Below are positions 55,926 through 63,376 of a stretch of DNA of 64,000 nt, piece by piece. Every line of letters begins with the position of its first letter. Positions within the stretch are counted from its first letter, which is position 1. The translations under genes were made by a program, and so were the position numbers. A model generated the notes under the pieces. That model ran no database searches. It had not been told where the DNA came from and saw nothing but the letters and a program-made list of their open reading frames with translations. Source of the DNA: DATBJJ01 sp036556425 (GTDB taxonomy: Bacteria > Acidobacteriota > Vicinamibacteria > Vicinamibacterales > 2-12-FULL-66-21); contig DATBJJ010000040.1 of assembly GCA_036556425.1 (NCBI GenBank), positions 1 through 64,000 on the forward strand, read 5' to 3'.

Positions 55926-57158
55926 CTACGACAGCGCCTTCGCGAGCTGGTGCAGGAAAAGCCCGACGTCGGTGACGAGGCCGATCGTTTGAGAGGAGCC
56001 GCGGTCGGCCAGTTTGGTGACGACCGCGGGATTGATGTCGACGCACACCACCGGCACCCAGGCAGGCAGCATGTTCCCGACACCGATCCCATGCAGCATC
56101 GTCGAGAGCACGATCACCATCCCGGCGGAGGCGAGCACGTCCGCGTACCGATTCTGCGCTTCGACGATGTCCGTGATCGTGTCGGCGAGCGGACCGTCGT
56201 CGCGAATGCTGCCGGCGAGGACGTACTCGACGCCGGCGCGGACGCATTCGACCATCACGCCGCTCGGAAGAACGCCCGAGGCGACGGCGGCGCGGATGCC
56301 GCCCGCGCGGTTGATCCGGTTGATGGCGCGCATGTGATGCCGGTGCCCGCCCTGAACCGCGACGCCCGCCTCGAGATCCACGCCGAGCGACGTGCCGAAC
56401 AGCGCCTGCTCGGCGTCGTGGACCGCAAGCGCGTTCCCGGCAAGCACGGCGTCGACGTAGCCGCGGCGAATCAGCTCCATGAAGTAGGGGGCGCCGCCGG
56501 TGTGAATCACGACGGGGCCGGCCACGAAGACGACGCGCTCGCCGCGGCGCTTCACGTCGCGCACGATCGCGGCGATTCGCGCGACGCTCGTCTCGACGCG
56601 CCGCTCGGACGAGACCTCGTTGGACATGAACGCGAAATCGGCCCGCTCGCGATCCCGAAACTGCGGCAGCACGCGCAGCCCGGCGAGGCCGCAGACGACG
56701 TGGTCGCCCGTCTTGATCTCGCGAAGCTTCCGGCATTCGGCGGCGGCACCGTCGGCGCTCGCGCGTACGACGATCGCGGCATCCATGCGCTGACGGGAGA
56801 CGGGAATCCAGCGCCCGTCGATGCGGACTTCGGTGCGGAGATTCGTCGTGGAGTAGAAATCGTCCGGCGCGCTGCCGTCGCGATCGGCGCTGCGCACGAG
56901 CACGTCACGCTCCTCGACGGCACGGCAGCCGAGCGGCATCAACTCTTCGAGCAGCCGCCGCAGCGACTCTGCCGTCGGCGCGGACACCTTCAGCGTCAAC
57001 CGCGAGAACTCATCGTTGGTGCGGCCGATCTGGAACTGCTGCACTTCGAACTGCCCGCCGCGCTCGATCACGGTATCGAAGATGCTGTTCAGGATCTGCG
57101 AGTCGATGAGGTGGCCTTCGGCCTCGACGACCGCCGCGTGCGAAGAGAGGTCTGTCAT
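55926..57158 (-). CDS. LOR/SDH-domain protein, TIGR00300 / ornithine cyclodeaminase type
   Basis: 410 residues. The N-terminal LOR/SDH-like region (AEGHLIDSQILNSIFDTVIERGGQFEVQQFQIGRTNDEFS) and the long C-terminal NAD-binding region (VFVAGPVVIHTGGAPYFMELIRRGYVDAVLAGNALAVHDAEQALFGTSLGV, LPSGVMVECVRAGVEYVLAGSIRDDGPL) fit TIGR00300, which includes the archaeal-type ornithine cyclodeaminase and the C-terminal half of cyanobacterial AgrE. Converts ornithine to proline and ammonia in characterised members, so it links to the nitrogen genes next door. It is divergent from ppc; the start codons of the two possible frames overlap at 57156-57159. A TATAAT (57178-57173) on the minus strand predicts an mRNA leader of about 8 nt. 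Confidence 0.85.
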   Translation of the reverse strand: MTDLSSHAAVVEAEGHLIDSQILNSIFDTVIERGGQFEVQQFQIGRTNDEFSRLTLKVSAPTAESLRRLLEELMPLGCRAVEERDVLVRSADRDGSAPDDFYSTTNLRTEVRIDGRWIPVSRQRMDAAIVVRASADGAAAECRKLREIKTGDHVVCGLAGLRVLPQFRDRERADFAFMSNEVSSERRVETSVARIAAIVRDVKRRGERVVFVAGPVVIHTGGAPYFMELIRRGYVDAVLAGNALAVHDAEQALFGTSLGVDLEAGVAVQGGHRHHMRAINRINRAGGIRAAVASGVLPSGVMVECVRAGVEYVLAGSIRDDGPLADTITDIVEAQNRYADVLASAGMVIVLSTMLHGIGVGNMLPAWVPVVCVDINPAVVTKLADRGSSQTIGLVTDVGLFLHQLAKALS

Positions 57159-57172
57159 GATCGGAAGGCCGG

Positions 57173-57178
57173 ATTATA
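57173..57178 (-). promoter_or_regulatory. TATAAT -10 element upstream of the TIGR00300 gene
   Basis: Perfect TATAAT on the minus strand, predicted start near 57166 and ATG at 57158. No clear -35 at 17 bp. It lies in the 76-bp divergent region if ppc starts at 57235. Confidence 0.45.
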
Positions 57179-57234
57179 GCGTCCCGGCGGCGGAGCGATC
57201 GCCGCACGCGCCGCAGGGCGCGGTCGAGACGAAG

Positions 57235-59991
57235 ATGACGAAAGGCGGCGACGATCCTCATAAGGCGCTGCGCGACGACGTGCGGCTGCTTGGCGAGCTG
57301 CTCGGCGAGACGCTGCGCCGTCAGGAGGGGCAGCCCCTCTTCGAGCGCGTCGAGCGCGTGCGCGCGCTCGCGAAGCGCGCGCGCAACACGTCGGCCGCCG
57401 CGCCCGAGGCGCGTCCGATCCATGCAGAATTCGAAACGCTCGCCGCGGAGCTGCGCGCGATGCCCGTCGCCGCGGCGCTGCCGATCGCCCGGAGCTTCGC
57501 CCACTTTCTGAATCTCGCGAACGTCGCCGAGCAGCACCATCGCGTGCGGCGGCGGCGCGCGTATCAACGCGACCCGCGCGCGCGTCCTCAGCCGGCGTCG
57601 CTCGAGGAGACGCTGCCGCGGCTGCGCTCGGCCGGCGTCTCGCCCGATGATCTCCATCGTGCCGTCTGCGCGCTCCGCATCGAGCTCGTCGTCACGGCGC
57701 ATCCGACCGAGATCATGCGGCGATCGCTTCAGCACAAGTACCGTCAGATCGCCGACGGACTCGCCGGCCTGGATCATTCCGACATCACGTGCCTCGAGCG
57801 CGAGGGCTACATCGAGGCGATGCGCCGCGAGATCACGGCGGCGTGGGAGACCGAGGAAGTCCGGCGCGAGCGGCCGTCGCCGCTCGACGAAGTGCGATCG
57901 GCGATGGCGGTGTTCGAGGAGAACGTCTGGGACGCGCTGCCGCAGTTCTGCCGATCGCTCGATCGCACGCTGCGCCAATCGACCGGGCGGGGGCTGCCGC
58001 TCGACGCCGCGCCGATCCGTTTCGGATCGTGGATTGGCGGCGACCGCGACGGCAATCCGTACGTCACGCCGGAAGTCACGCGGAGCGCGTGCCTGATGGC
58101 GCGATGGACGGCGCTGTCGCTCTATGCGAAAGAGATCGAACAGCTGCGGTTCGAGCTGTCGATGTCGGACGCGACGGCGGAGCTCGTCGATCGCGTCGAG
58201 GGCGCGCACGAGCCGTATCGCGCGCTCCTCCGCGCCGTGCAGCAGCGGCTCGAGGCGGCGCGCGCGTCGGTGGAAGCGCTGCTCCGGTCGACGTCCGGCC
58301 GCGAGGCCGGATACACCGGCTTCACGTGGGACGCCGAGCTCTTCGAGTCCGCCTCCGAGTTCGTCGAACCGCTGCTCCTCTGCCATCGATCGCTGTACGC
58401 GACGGGCAATGGCATCATCGCCGACGGACGCCTGACCGACGTGCTGCGCCGGCTCGCCGCGTTCGGCTTGACGCTCGTTCGCCTCGACGTGCGGCAAGAA
58501 GCCGAGCGGCACACCGAAGCGATCGATGCGATCACGCGCGCGCTCGGCCTCGGCGAATATGCGCACTGGAACGAGCCGCGCCGCGTGGAATTCCTCACGA
58601 CGATGCTCGAGCGCGATCGGCGCGTGACGCCGCAGCGGCTCGCCGCGAATCCGCGCGTGACGGAAGTGCTCGACACGTTCCGCGTCATGGCGGCGATCCA
58701 TGACGAGTCGCTCGGCGCGTACGTGATCACGATGGCGTCGCGGCCGTCCGACGTGCTCGCGGTCGAGCTGCTGCAGCGCGAGGCGGGCGTCAACCCGCCT
58801 CGCCGCGTCGTCCCGCTCTTCGAGACGTCGAAGGATCTGGCGGGGGCGGCGCCGATGATCGATGCGCTCCTCTCGATTCCGTGGTACCGCGGCCGCGTGA
58901 TCGAGAGCGAAGGACGCATCGAGGTGATGGTCGGCTACTCCGACTCGGCGAAGGACGTCGGACGGATCGCCGCGGCGTGGGACCTCTACAAGGCGCAGGA
59001 ATCGATCGTCACGGCGGCGCGCGGGCATGGCGTGCCGATCACCCTTTTCCACGGGCGCGGCGGCAGCGTCGGCCGCGGCGGCGGTCCGACGCACCTCGCC
59101 ATCCGATCGCAGCCGCCCGGCTCGGTCGATGGAACCCTTCGCGTCACCGAGCAAGGCGAGATGATCCAGGCGAAGTTCGGCTTGCCGGGCATCGCGCTGC
59201 GAACGCTGGAGGTCTACACGACCGCGACGCTCGAAGCCATGCTCGGATCGCCGTCGCCGGTCGAGCCGCAGTGGCGCGAGACGATGGAGCGCGTGTCGGC
59301 ATCGGCACGCGACGCGTTCCGCGCGACGGTCTACGACGATCCGCGCTTCATGGAGTACTTCCAGACGGCGACGCCCGTCGCGGAGCTCGACGCGCTGCAC
59401 ATCGGCAGCAGGCCGGCCAAGCGCGAGAAGCAGGCGGCGCTGCAAGCGCTTCGCGCGATCCCGTGGCAGTTCGCCTGGATGCAAACGCGGCTGCTGCTGC
59501 CGTCGTGGCTCGGAATCGAGGCGATGATCGACCGCGACGGCGCGGCGGATCCCGATCGCGCGCGCGACGAGCGCGACCTCGAGCGGTGCCGCGAGATGTA
59601 TCGCACGTGGCCGTTCTTCCGCTCGACCGTCGAGCTCATCGAGATGGCGCTCGCGAAGGCGGACGCCGGAATCGCCGCGCACTACGATCGGCATCTCGTG
59701 CCCGCCGATCAACAGGATCTCGGGCGCGTGCTGCGCGCGCAGCTCCAGCGCGCGATCGAGGTCGTCCTCGAGATTACCGGCCACCGTCAACTGCTCGAGA
59801 ACAACGCCGTTCTGCGTCGATCGATCGACGTACGCAATCCCTACGTCGATCCGATCAACCTGCTGCAGGTCGAGCTGCTGCGCCGGCTGCGCGCGTCCAC
59901 GTCGGCCCACGCCGACGACGAGCTCTGGCTCCGCCGCGCGCTGCTCGTCACGATCAACGGCATCGCCGCCGGCATGCGGAACACCGGCTAG
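57235..59991 (+). CDS. ppc: Phosphoenolpyruvate carboxylase
   Basis: 918 residues, the usual length. The catalytic His is in VTAHPTEIMRRSLQHK; GSWIGGDRDGNPYVTPEVT, VMVGYSDSAKDVGRIAAAW and FHGRGGSVGRGGGPTHLAI are the other active-site loops, followed by QGEMIQAKFG and the C-terminal AAGMRNTG. Carboxylates PEP to oxaloacetate, replenishing the TCA cycle and feeding aspartate/glutamate synthesis. ATG 57235 leaves 76 bp for divergent promoters. ATG 57157 has AGAGG at 6 nt but would overlap the start codon of the opposite gene and add 26 non-family residues. Confidence 0.95.
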   Translation: MTKGGDDPHKALRDDVRLLGELLGETLRRQEGQPLFERVERVRALAKRARNTSAAAPEARPIHAEFETLAAELRAMPVAAALPIARSFAHFLNLANVAEQHHRVRRRRAYQRDPRARPQPASLEETLPRLRSAGVSPDDLHRAVCALRIELVVTAHPTEIMRRSLQHKYRQIADGLAGLDHSDITCLEREGYIEAMRREITAAWETEEVRRERPSPLDEVRSAMAVFEENVWDALPQFCRSLDRTLRQSTGRGLPLDAAPIRFGSWIGGDRDGNPYVTPEVTRSACLMARWTALSLYAKEIEQLRFELSMSDATAELVDRVEGAHEPYRALLRAVQQRLEAARASVEALLRSTSGREAGYTGFTWDAELFESASEFVEPLLLCHRSLYATGNGIIADGRLTDVLRRLAAFGLTLVRLDVRQEAERHTEAIDAITRALGLGEYAHWNEPRRVEFLTTMLERDRRVTPQRLAANPRVTEVLDTFRVMAAIHDESLGAYVITMASRPSDVLAVELLQREAGVNPPRRVVPLFETSKDLAGAAPMIDALLSIPWYRGRVIESEGRIEVMVGYSDSAKDVGRIAAAWDLYKAQESIVTAARGHGVPITLFHGRGGSVGRGGGPTHLAIRSQPPGSVDGTLRVTEQGEMIQAKFGLPGIALRTLEVYTTATLEAMLGSPSPVEPQWRETMERVSASARDAFRATVYDDPRFMEYFQTATPVAELDALHIGSRPAKREKQAALQALRAIPWQFAWMQTRLLLPSWLGIEAMIDRDGAADPDRARDERDLERCREMYRTWPFFRSTVELIEMALAKADAGIAAHYDRHLVPADQQDLGRVLRAQLQRAIEVVLEITGHRQLLENNAVLRRSIDVRNPYVDPINLLQVELLRRLRASTSAHADDELWLRRALLVTINGIAAGMRNTG

Positions 59992-60000
59992 AGGACCGAT

Positions 60001-60030
60001 TTGACATTGCCAAAACCCGTCTGATAGAAG
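60001..60030 (+). promoter_or_regulatory. Promoter of the porin/sulfate transport operon
   Basis: Perfect TTGACA (60001-60006), 18-bp spacer, TAGAAG (60025-60030); expected start near 60037, only about 3 nt before the GTG of the leader peptide. Same arrangement as the sulfur operon promoter at 43741-43769. Confidence 0.6.
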
Positions 60031-60039
60031 GTTGAGGTC

Positions 60040-60138
60040 GTGAGCTCGCTGCCCCGCTTCTCCGGGACTCTCATCTCGACGGCGTGCGTGCCGTGTTCGT
60101 GCGCCTGTCCGTGTAGAGTGCCGGAGACTGCCTGGTAG
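60040..60138 (+). CDS. Cysteine-rich leader peptide of the sulfate transport operon
   Basis: 32 residues from GTG at 60040 to TAG at 60136-60138. The middle reads Cys-Val-Pro-Cys-Ser-Cys-Ala-Cys-Pro-Cys: five Cys in ten codons (60085-60114). It lies between a TTGACA promoter and the porin gene, with no other gene in the 59992-60236 gap. The arrangement (near-leaderless GTG, early TTGACA promoter, Cys run) repeats that of the peptide at 43629-43733, 16 kb away, in front of another sulfur locus. I infer cysteine-responsive attenuation. Here I see no U-run terminator; instead the downstream ribosome binding site can be sequestered. Confidence 0.72.
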   Translation: MSSLPRFSGTLISTACVPCSCACPCRVPETAW

Positions 60139-60155
60139 GGTTCGAGCGGCCATCC

Positions 60156-60230
60156 CTCCTCGACTCGCCTTGCCGGTCGCCCGGCGTTCATTCAGGTTCC
60201 TGGTCGACGGTATTCATGACTTTCGAGGAG
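60156..60230 (+). promoter_or_regulatory. Anti-Shine-Dalgarno pairing in the porin leader
   Basis: CTCCTCGA (60156-60163) is perfectly complementary to TCGAGGAG (60223-60230), which contains the ribosome binding site of the porin gene. A small GCCGG/CCGGC hairpin (60172-60185) lies between them. The anti-SD begins 17 nt after the leader peptide stop, so a ribosome ending translation there could change the fold. This is inference from pairing only. Confidence 0.45.
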
Positions 60231-60236
60231 AGGCAT

Positions 60237-61472
60237 TTGTCCATCGCACGCGCTGCGATCGCCGCCGCGTTCATCGCTGCGATCGCTGGAACCGTCTCGG
60301 CGCAAACACCAGCGCCCGAGAAACCGCCGACGTTCATCGCCGGTTGGAACGACGGCTTCTTCGTGCAGTCCGCGGACGGCCACAATCGCCTGCAGGTCGG
60401 CGTGACGCTTCAAGCCGACGGACGATTCTCGCTCGACGATCCGCTGCCAATCACGAACACGTTCGTGCTGCGCAAAGCACGGACAACGTTCAGCGGCCGC
60501 GTCGCGCGGTACTTCGAGTACAAGCTGATGCCGGAGTTCGCGGGCGGATCGACCACGCTCCTCGACGCGTCGTTCGACATCCGCTTCTCGAACGCGCTGC
60601 GCGTGCGGAGCGGCAAGGACAAGACGCCGGTCGGCTACGAGCTGCTGATCGGCGACGCGAGCCTGATCTTTCCGGAGCGCACGCTCGTGTCGAGCCTCGT
60701 GCCGAATCGAGACGTCGGCTTTCAGGCGCTCGGCGACATCGCGGGCGGCAAGGTCTTCTACTCGGGCGGCGTCTTCAATGGACAAGCCGACGCCAGCAGC
60801 AACACGACGGACGTCGACACCAACTCGGGAAAGGATCTCGCGGGCCGCATCGTGGTGATGCCGTTCCGGTCGGCGGCGGCGCCTCCGTCCGTCTGGAACA
60901 ACCTCGGCTTCCACCTCGGCGGATCGACGGGATCGCACACCGGCGCACTGCCTACCTATCGCACGTCCGCGGGTCAAACGTACTTCGCCTACGCGACGGG
61001 AACGACCGCCGACGGCAGGCGCCATCGCGTCACGCCGGCGTTCTTCGTCTACGCGAAGTCGTTCGGCGGCTTCGTCGAATACGCCCGCTCATCGCAGGAA
61101 GTCCTCCGCGGCACGACGCACACGACGATCGCGAACCAGGCATGGGGCGTCACCGCATCGTACGTCCTGACCGGCGAGCCCACGTCGGATCGCGGCGTGC
61201 GGCCGAGTCGGCCGTTCGATCCCGGCGCCGGACAATGGGGAGCGCTCCAACTCGCGGCTCGGTTCGGCGAGCTCACCGTCGACGACGAGGCCTTCGCGGC
61301 CGACGTCGCGATCGCCAACGCGAGCCGCCGCGCGCGGCAGTGGACGCTGGCCGCCAACTGGTACCCAACCAATTACATCAAGGCTTACGCCACCTTCGAA
61401 CGGAGCACGTTCGATGGCGGCGCGCGACGAAGCGAGCACGTCGTTCTGTTCCGCATGCAGCTGGCCTTTTGA
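60237..61472 (+). CDS. OprP/OprO-type anion porin
   Basis: 411 residues from TTG at 60237 (AGGAG 6 nt upstream; the ATG at 60216 in the same frame has no ribosome binding site). Signal peptide (AAIAAAFIAAIAGTVSAQ), then a phosphate-selective porin O/P family barrel: FFVQSADGHNRLQVGVTLQADGRF, RKARTTFSGRVARYFEYKLMPEF, ARQWTLAANWYPTNYIKAYATFE and a terminal aromatic LAF. These trimeric outer-membrane channels favour anions. Being directly upstream of sulfate transporter genes, this one may serve sulfate entry. It lies 22 nt before the binding-protein gene. Confidence 0.87.
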   Translation: MSIARAAIAAAFIAAIAGTVSAQTPAPEKPPTFIAGWNDGFFVQSADGHNRLQVGVTLQADGRFSLDDPLPITNTFVLRKARTTFSGRVARYFEYKLMPEFAGGSTTLLDASFDIRFSNALRVRSGKDKTPVGYELLIGDASLIFPERTLVSSLVPNRDVGFQALGDIAGGKVFYSGGVFNGQADASSNTTDVDTNSGKDLAGRIVVMPFRSAAAPPSVWNNLGFHLGGSTGSHTGALPTYRTSAGQTYFAYATGTTADGRRHRVTPAFFVYAKSFGGFVEYARSSQEVLRGTTHTTIANQAWGVTASYVLTGEPTSDRGVRPSRPFDPGAGQWGALQLAARFGELTVDDEAFAADVAIANASRRARQWTLAANWYPTNYIKAYATFERSTFDGGARRSEHVVLFRMQLAF

Positions 61473-61494
61473 TTCTCGGAAGCGGAGATCGCAA

Positions 61495-62529
61495 ATGCTC
61501 GGAACGAACGTTCTTCGAATCGGAGTCGCCGCCGCCGCGGCGATCGCGCTGACCGTTGGCGCCGCGCGGATGGCTACACGCGTCCGGGCGCAGCAGATCA
61601 CGCTGCTCAACGTCTCGTACGATCCCACCCGCGAGCTCTATCGTGAGTACAACGACGCGTTCGCGAAATACTGGAAGAGCAAGACAGGTCAGACCGTCAC
61701 CATACGTGGTTCACACGGCGGCTCGGGCAGTCAGGCGCGCGCCGTGATCGACGGCCTCGACGCGGACGTCGTCACGCTGGCGCTGGCGTGGGATATCGAT
61801 GCGATCGCGAACGCCGGGCTCACGGACAAGGCGTGGCAGAAACGGCTGCCGAACAACAGCTCGCCGTACACGTCCACGATCGTGTTCCTCGTACGCAAAG
61901 GCAATCCGAAGGGCATCAAGGACTGGGGCGATCTCGTCAAGCCCGGCATCCAGGTGATCACGCCGAACCCGAAGACGTCCGGAGGCGCCCGGTGGAACTA
62001 CCTCGCCGCATGGCACTACGCGAAGACGCTGCCCGGCGGCAGCGACACGACCGCGCGCGAGTTCGTGACGAAGCTCTACAAGAACGTGCCCGTGCTCGAC
62101 GCCGGCGCGCGTGGATCGACCAACACGTTCGTGCAGCGCGGCATCGGCGACGTCCTCCTCGCGTGGGAGAACGAGGCTTATCTCGCCGTCGCGGAATCGA
62201 AAGGCACCTTCCTCGTCGTGGCCCCGCCGGCGAGCATCCTCGCGGAGCCGTCGGTTTCAGTCGTCGACAAGGTCGCGAACAAGCGCGGGACAACGGAGGT
62301 CGCCAAGGCGTATCTCGAGTATCTTGGCAGCCCCGAGGGTCAGGCGATCGCGGCCAAGAACCACTATCGTCCCCGCGATCCGAACGTGCTCACGAAATAC
62401 AAGGACACGTTCGCGAACGTGAAGCTGACGACGATCGATCAGGCGTTCGGCGGCTGGCAGGCGGCCAACACCACGCACTTCGCCGATCGCGCGCTCTTCG
62501 ACCAGATTTATCAGCCGGGCACGAGGTAA
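61495..62529 (+). CDS. cysP: Sulfate ABC transporter periplasmic binding protein
   Basis: 344 residues (Sbp/CysP family). Signal-like N-terminus (IGVAAAAAIALTVGAA), then the family pattern TLLNVSYDPTRELYREYNDAFAKYW, IRGSHGGSGSQARAVIDGLDADVVTLALAWDIDAI, ITPNPKTSGGARWNYLAAW and LLAWENEAYLA. Binds sulfate or thiosulfate and delivers it to CysT/CysW. ATG 61495 follows GGAG by 7 nt; the longer frame to 61414 overlaps the porin gene. The symbol is given as cysP, but Sbp and CysP cannot be told apart from this alone. Confidence 0.92.
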   Translation: MLGTNVLRIGVAAAAAIALTVGAARMATRVRAQQITLLNVSYDPTRELYREYNDAFAKYWKSKTGQTVTIRGSHGGSGSQARAVIDGLDADVVTLALAWDIDAIANAGLTDKAWQKRLPNNSSPYTSTIVFLVRKGNPKGIKDWGDLVKPGIQVITPNPKTSGGARWNYLAAWHYAKTLPGGSDTTAREFVTKLYKNVPVLDAGARGSTNTFVQRGIGDVLLAWENEAYLAVAESKGTFLVVAPPASILAEPSVSVVDKVANKRGTTEVAKAYLEYLGSPEGQAIAAKNHYRPRDPNVLTKYKDTFANVKLTTIDQAFGGWQAANTTHFADRALFDQIYQPGTR

Positions 62530-62554
62530 CGATGCACCGGCACGAAAGGACCTG

Positions 62555-63376
62555 TTGACGTCCAAAGCGAGTCTTCCGGGCTTCAGGACGACGATGACGT
62601 TCACCGTCCTCTATCTGGCAGTGATCGTCATCGTTCCGTTGTTAACGCTGCCCGTCAAATCGCTCAGCCAGGGATGGCTCGCGCTGTCGGAAGCGATGCG
62701 CGATCCGAGAGTCATCGCGTCGTACCGGCTGACGATCGGCGCGTCGTTCGTCGCCGCGCTCGTCAACGGCGTCCTCGGCAGCATCGTCGCGTGGGTGTTG
62801 GTGCGTTATCGATTTCCGGGCCGCCGGATCGTCGACGCGATGATCGATCTGCCGTTCGCGCTGCCGACGGCCGTCGCGGGCATCACGCTCACGAGCCTCT
62901 ACGCGCCGAACGGCTGGTTCGGCCAGTATCTCGCGCCGTTCGGCATTCAGGCGGTCTTCAGCCCGCTCGGGATCACGATCGCGCTCATCTTCATCGGGCT
63001 GCCGTTCGTCGTCCGCACGCTGCAGCCTGTCATCGCGGATCTCGACGTCGAGCTCGAGGAAGTGGCGACGAGCCTCGGCGCGAACCGGCGGCAAGTGCTC
63101 TTCCGGGTCATCCTGCCGTATCTGTATCCCGCGTGGCTCATCGGCTTCGGCATGGCGTTCGCGCGCGCGATCGGCGAGTACGGATCGGTCGTCTTCATCG
63201 CCGGCAACATGCCGATGAAGACCGAGATCGCGTCGCTGCTCATCATCACGAAGCTGACGCAGTACGATTACGCGGGCGCCGCATCGATCGCGTTCGTGAT
63301 GCTGCTGCTCTCTTTCGTTCTTCTGCTCCTGCTGAACGCGCTTCAAGGTTGGAGCGCGAGGCGGTTGGGATACTGA
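62555..63376 (+). CDS. cysT: Sulfate ABC transporter permease CysT
   Basis: 273 residues with six membrane helices. DLPFALPTAVAGITLTSLYAPNGWFG is the CysT hallmark and EEVATSLGANRRQVLFRVILPYLYPAWL is the EAA loop that contacts the ATPase. TTG start at 62555 with AAGGA 4 nt upstream; ATG 62594 is an alternative. Forms the inner-membrane channel with CysW. Stop and the next start overlap (TGATG). Confidence 0.93.
   Translation: MTSKASLPGFRTTMTFTVLYLAVIVIVPLLTLPVKSLSQGWLALSEAMRDPRVIASYRLTIGASFVAALVNGVLGSIVAWVLVRYRFPGRRIVDAMIDLPFALPTAVAGITLTSLYAPNGWFGQYLAPFGIQAVFSPLGITIALIFIGLPFVVRTLQPVIADLDVELEEVATSLGANRRQVLFRVILPYLYPAWLIGFGMAFARAIGEYGSVVFIAGNMPMKTEIASLLIITKLTQYDYAGAASIAFVMLLLSFVLLLLLNALQGWSARRLGY

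Noticed and set aside
55748..55975. 75-residue plus-strand ORF with a GGAGG upstream of an internal ATG
   Set aside because: Most of it is the 7-bp repeat array read through (SAVRSPQSAIRGPRS); the ribosome-binding-site match looks accidental.
57010..60153. Long minus-strand open frame (1047 codons) opposite ppc
   Set aside because: Antisense shadow of a well-supported PEP carboxylase gene; Arg/His-rich and without motifs. The same applies to 4321-6930 opposite the sugar dehydrogenase and 8295-9956 opposite the propeller/cytochrome gene.
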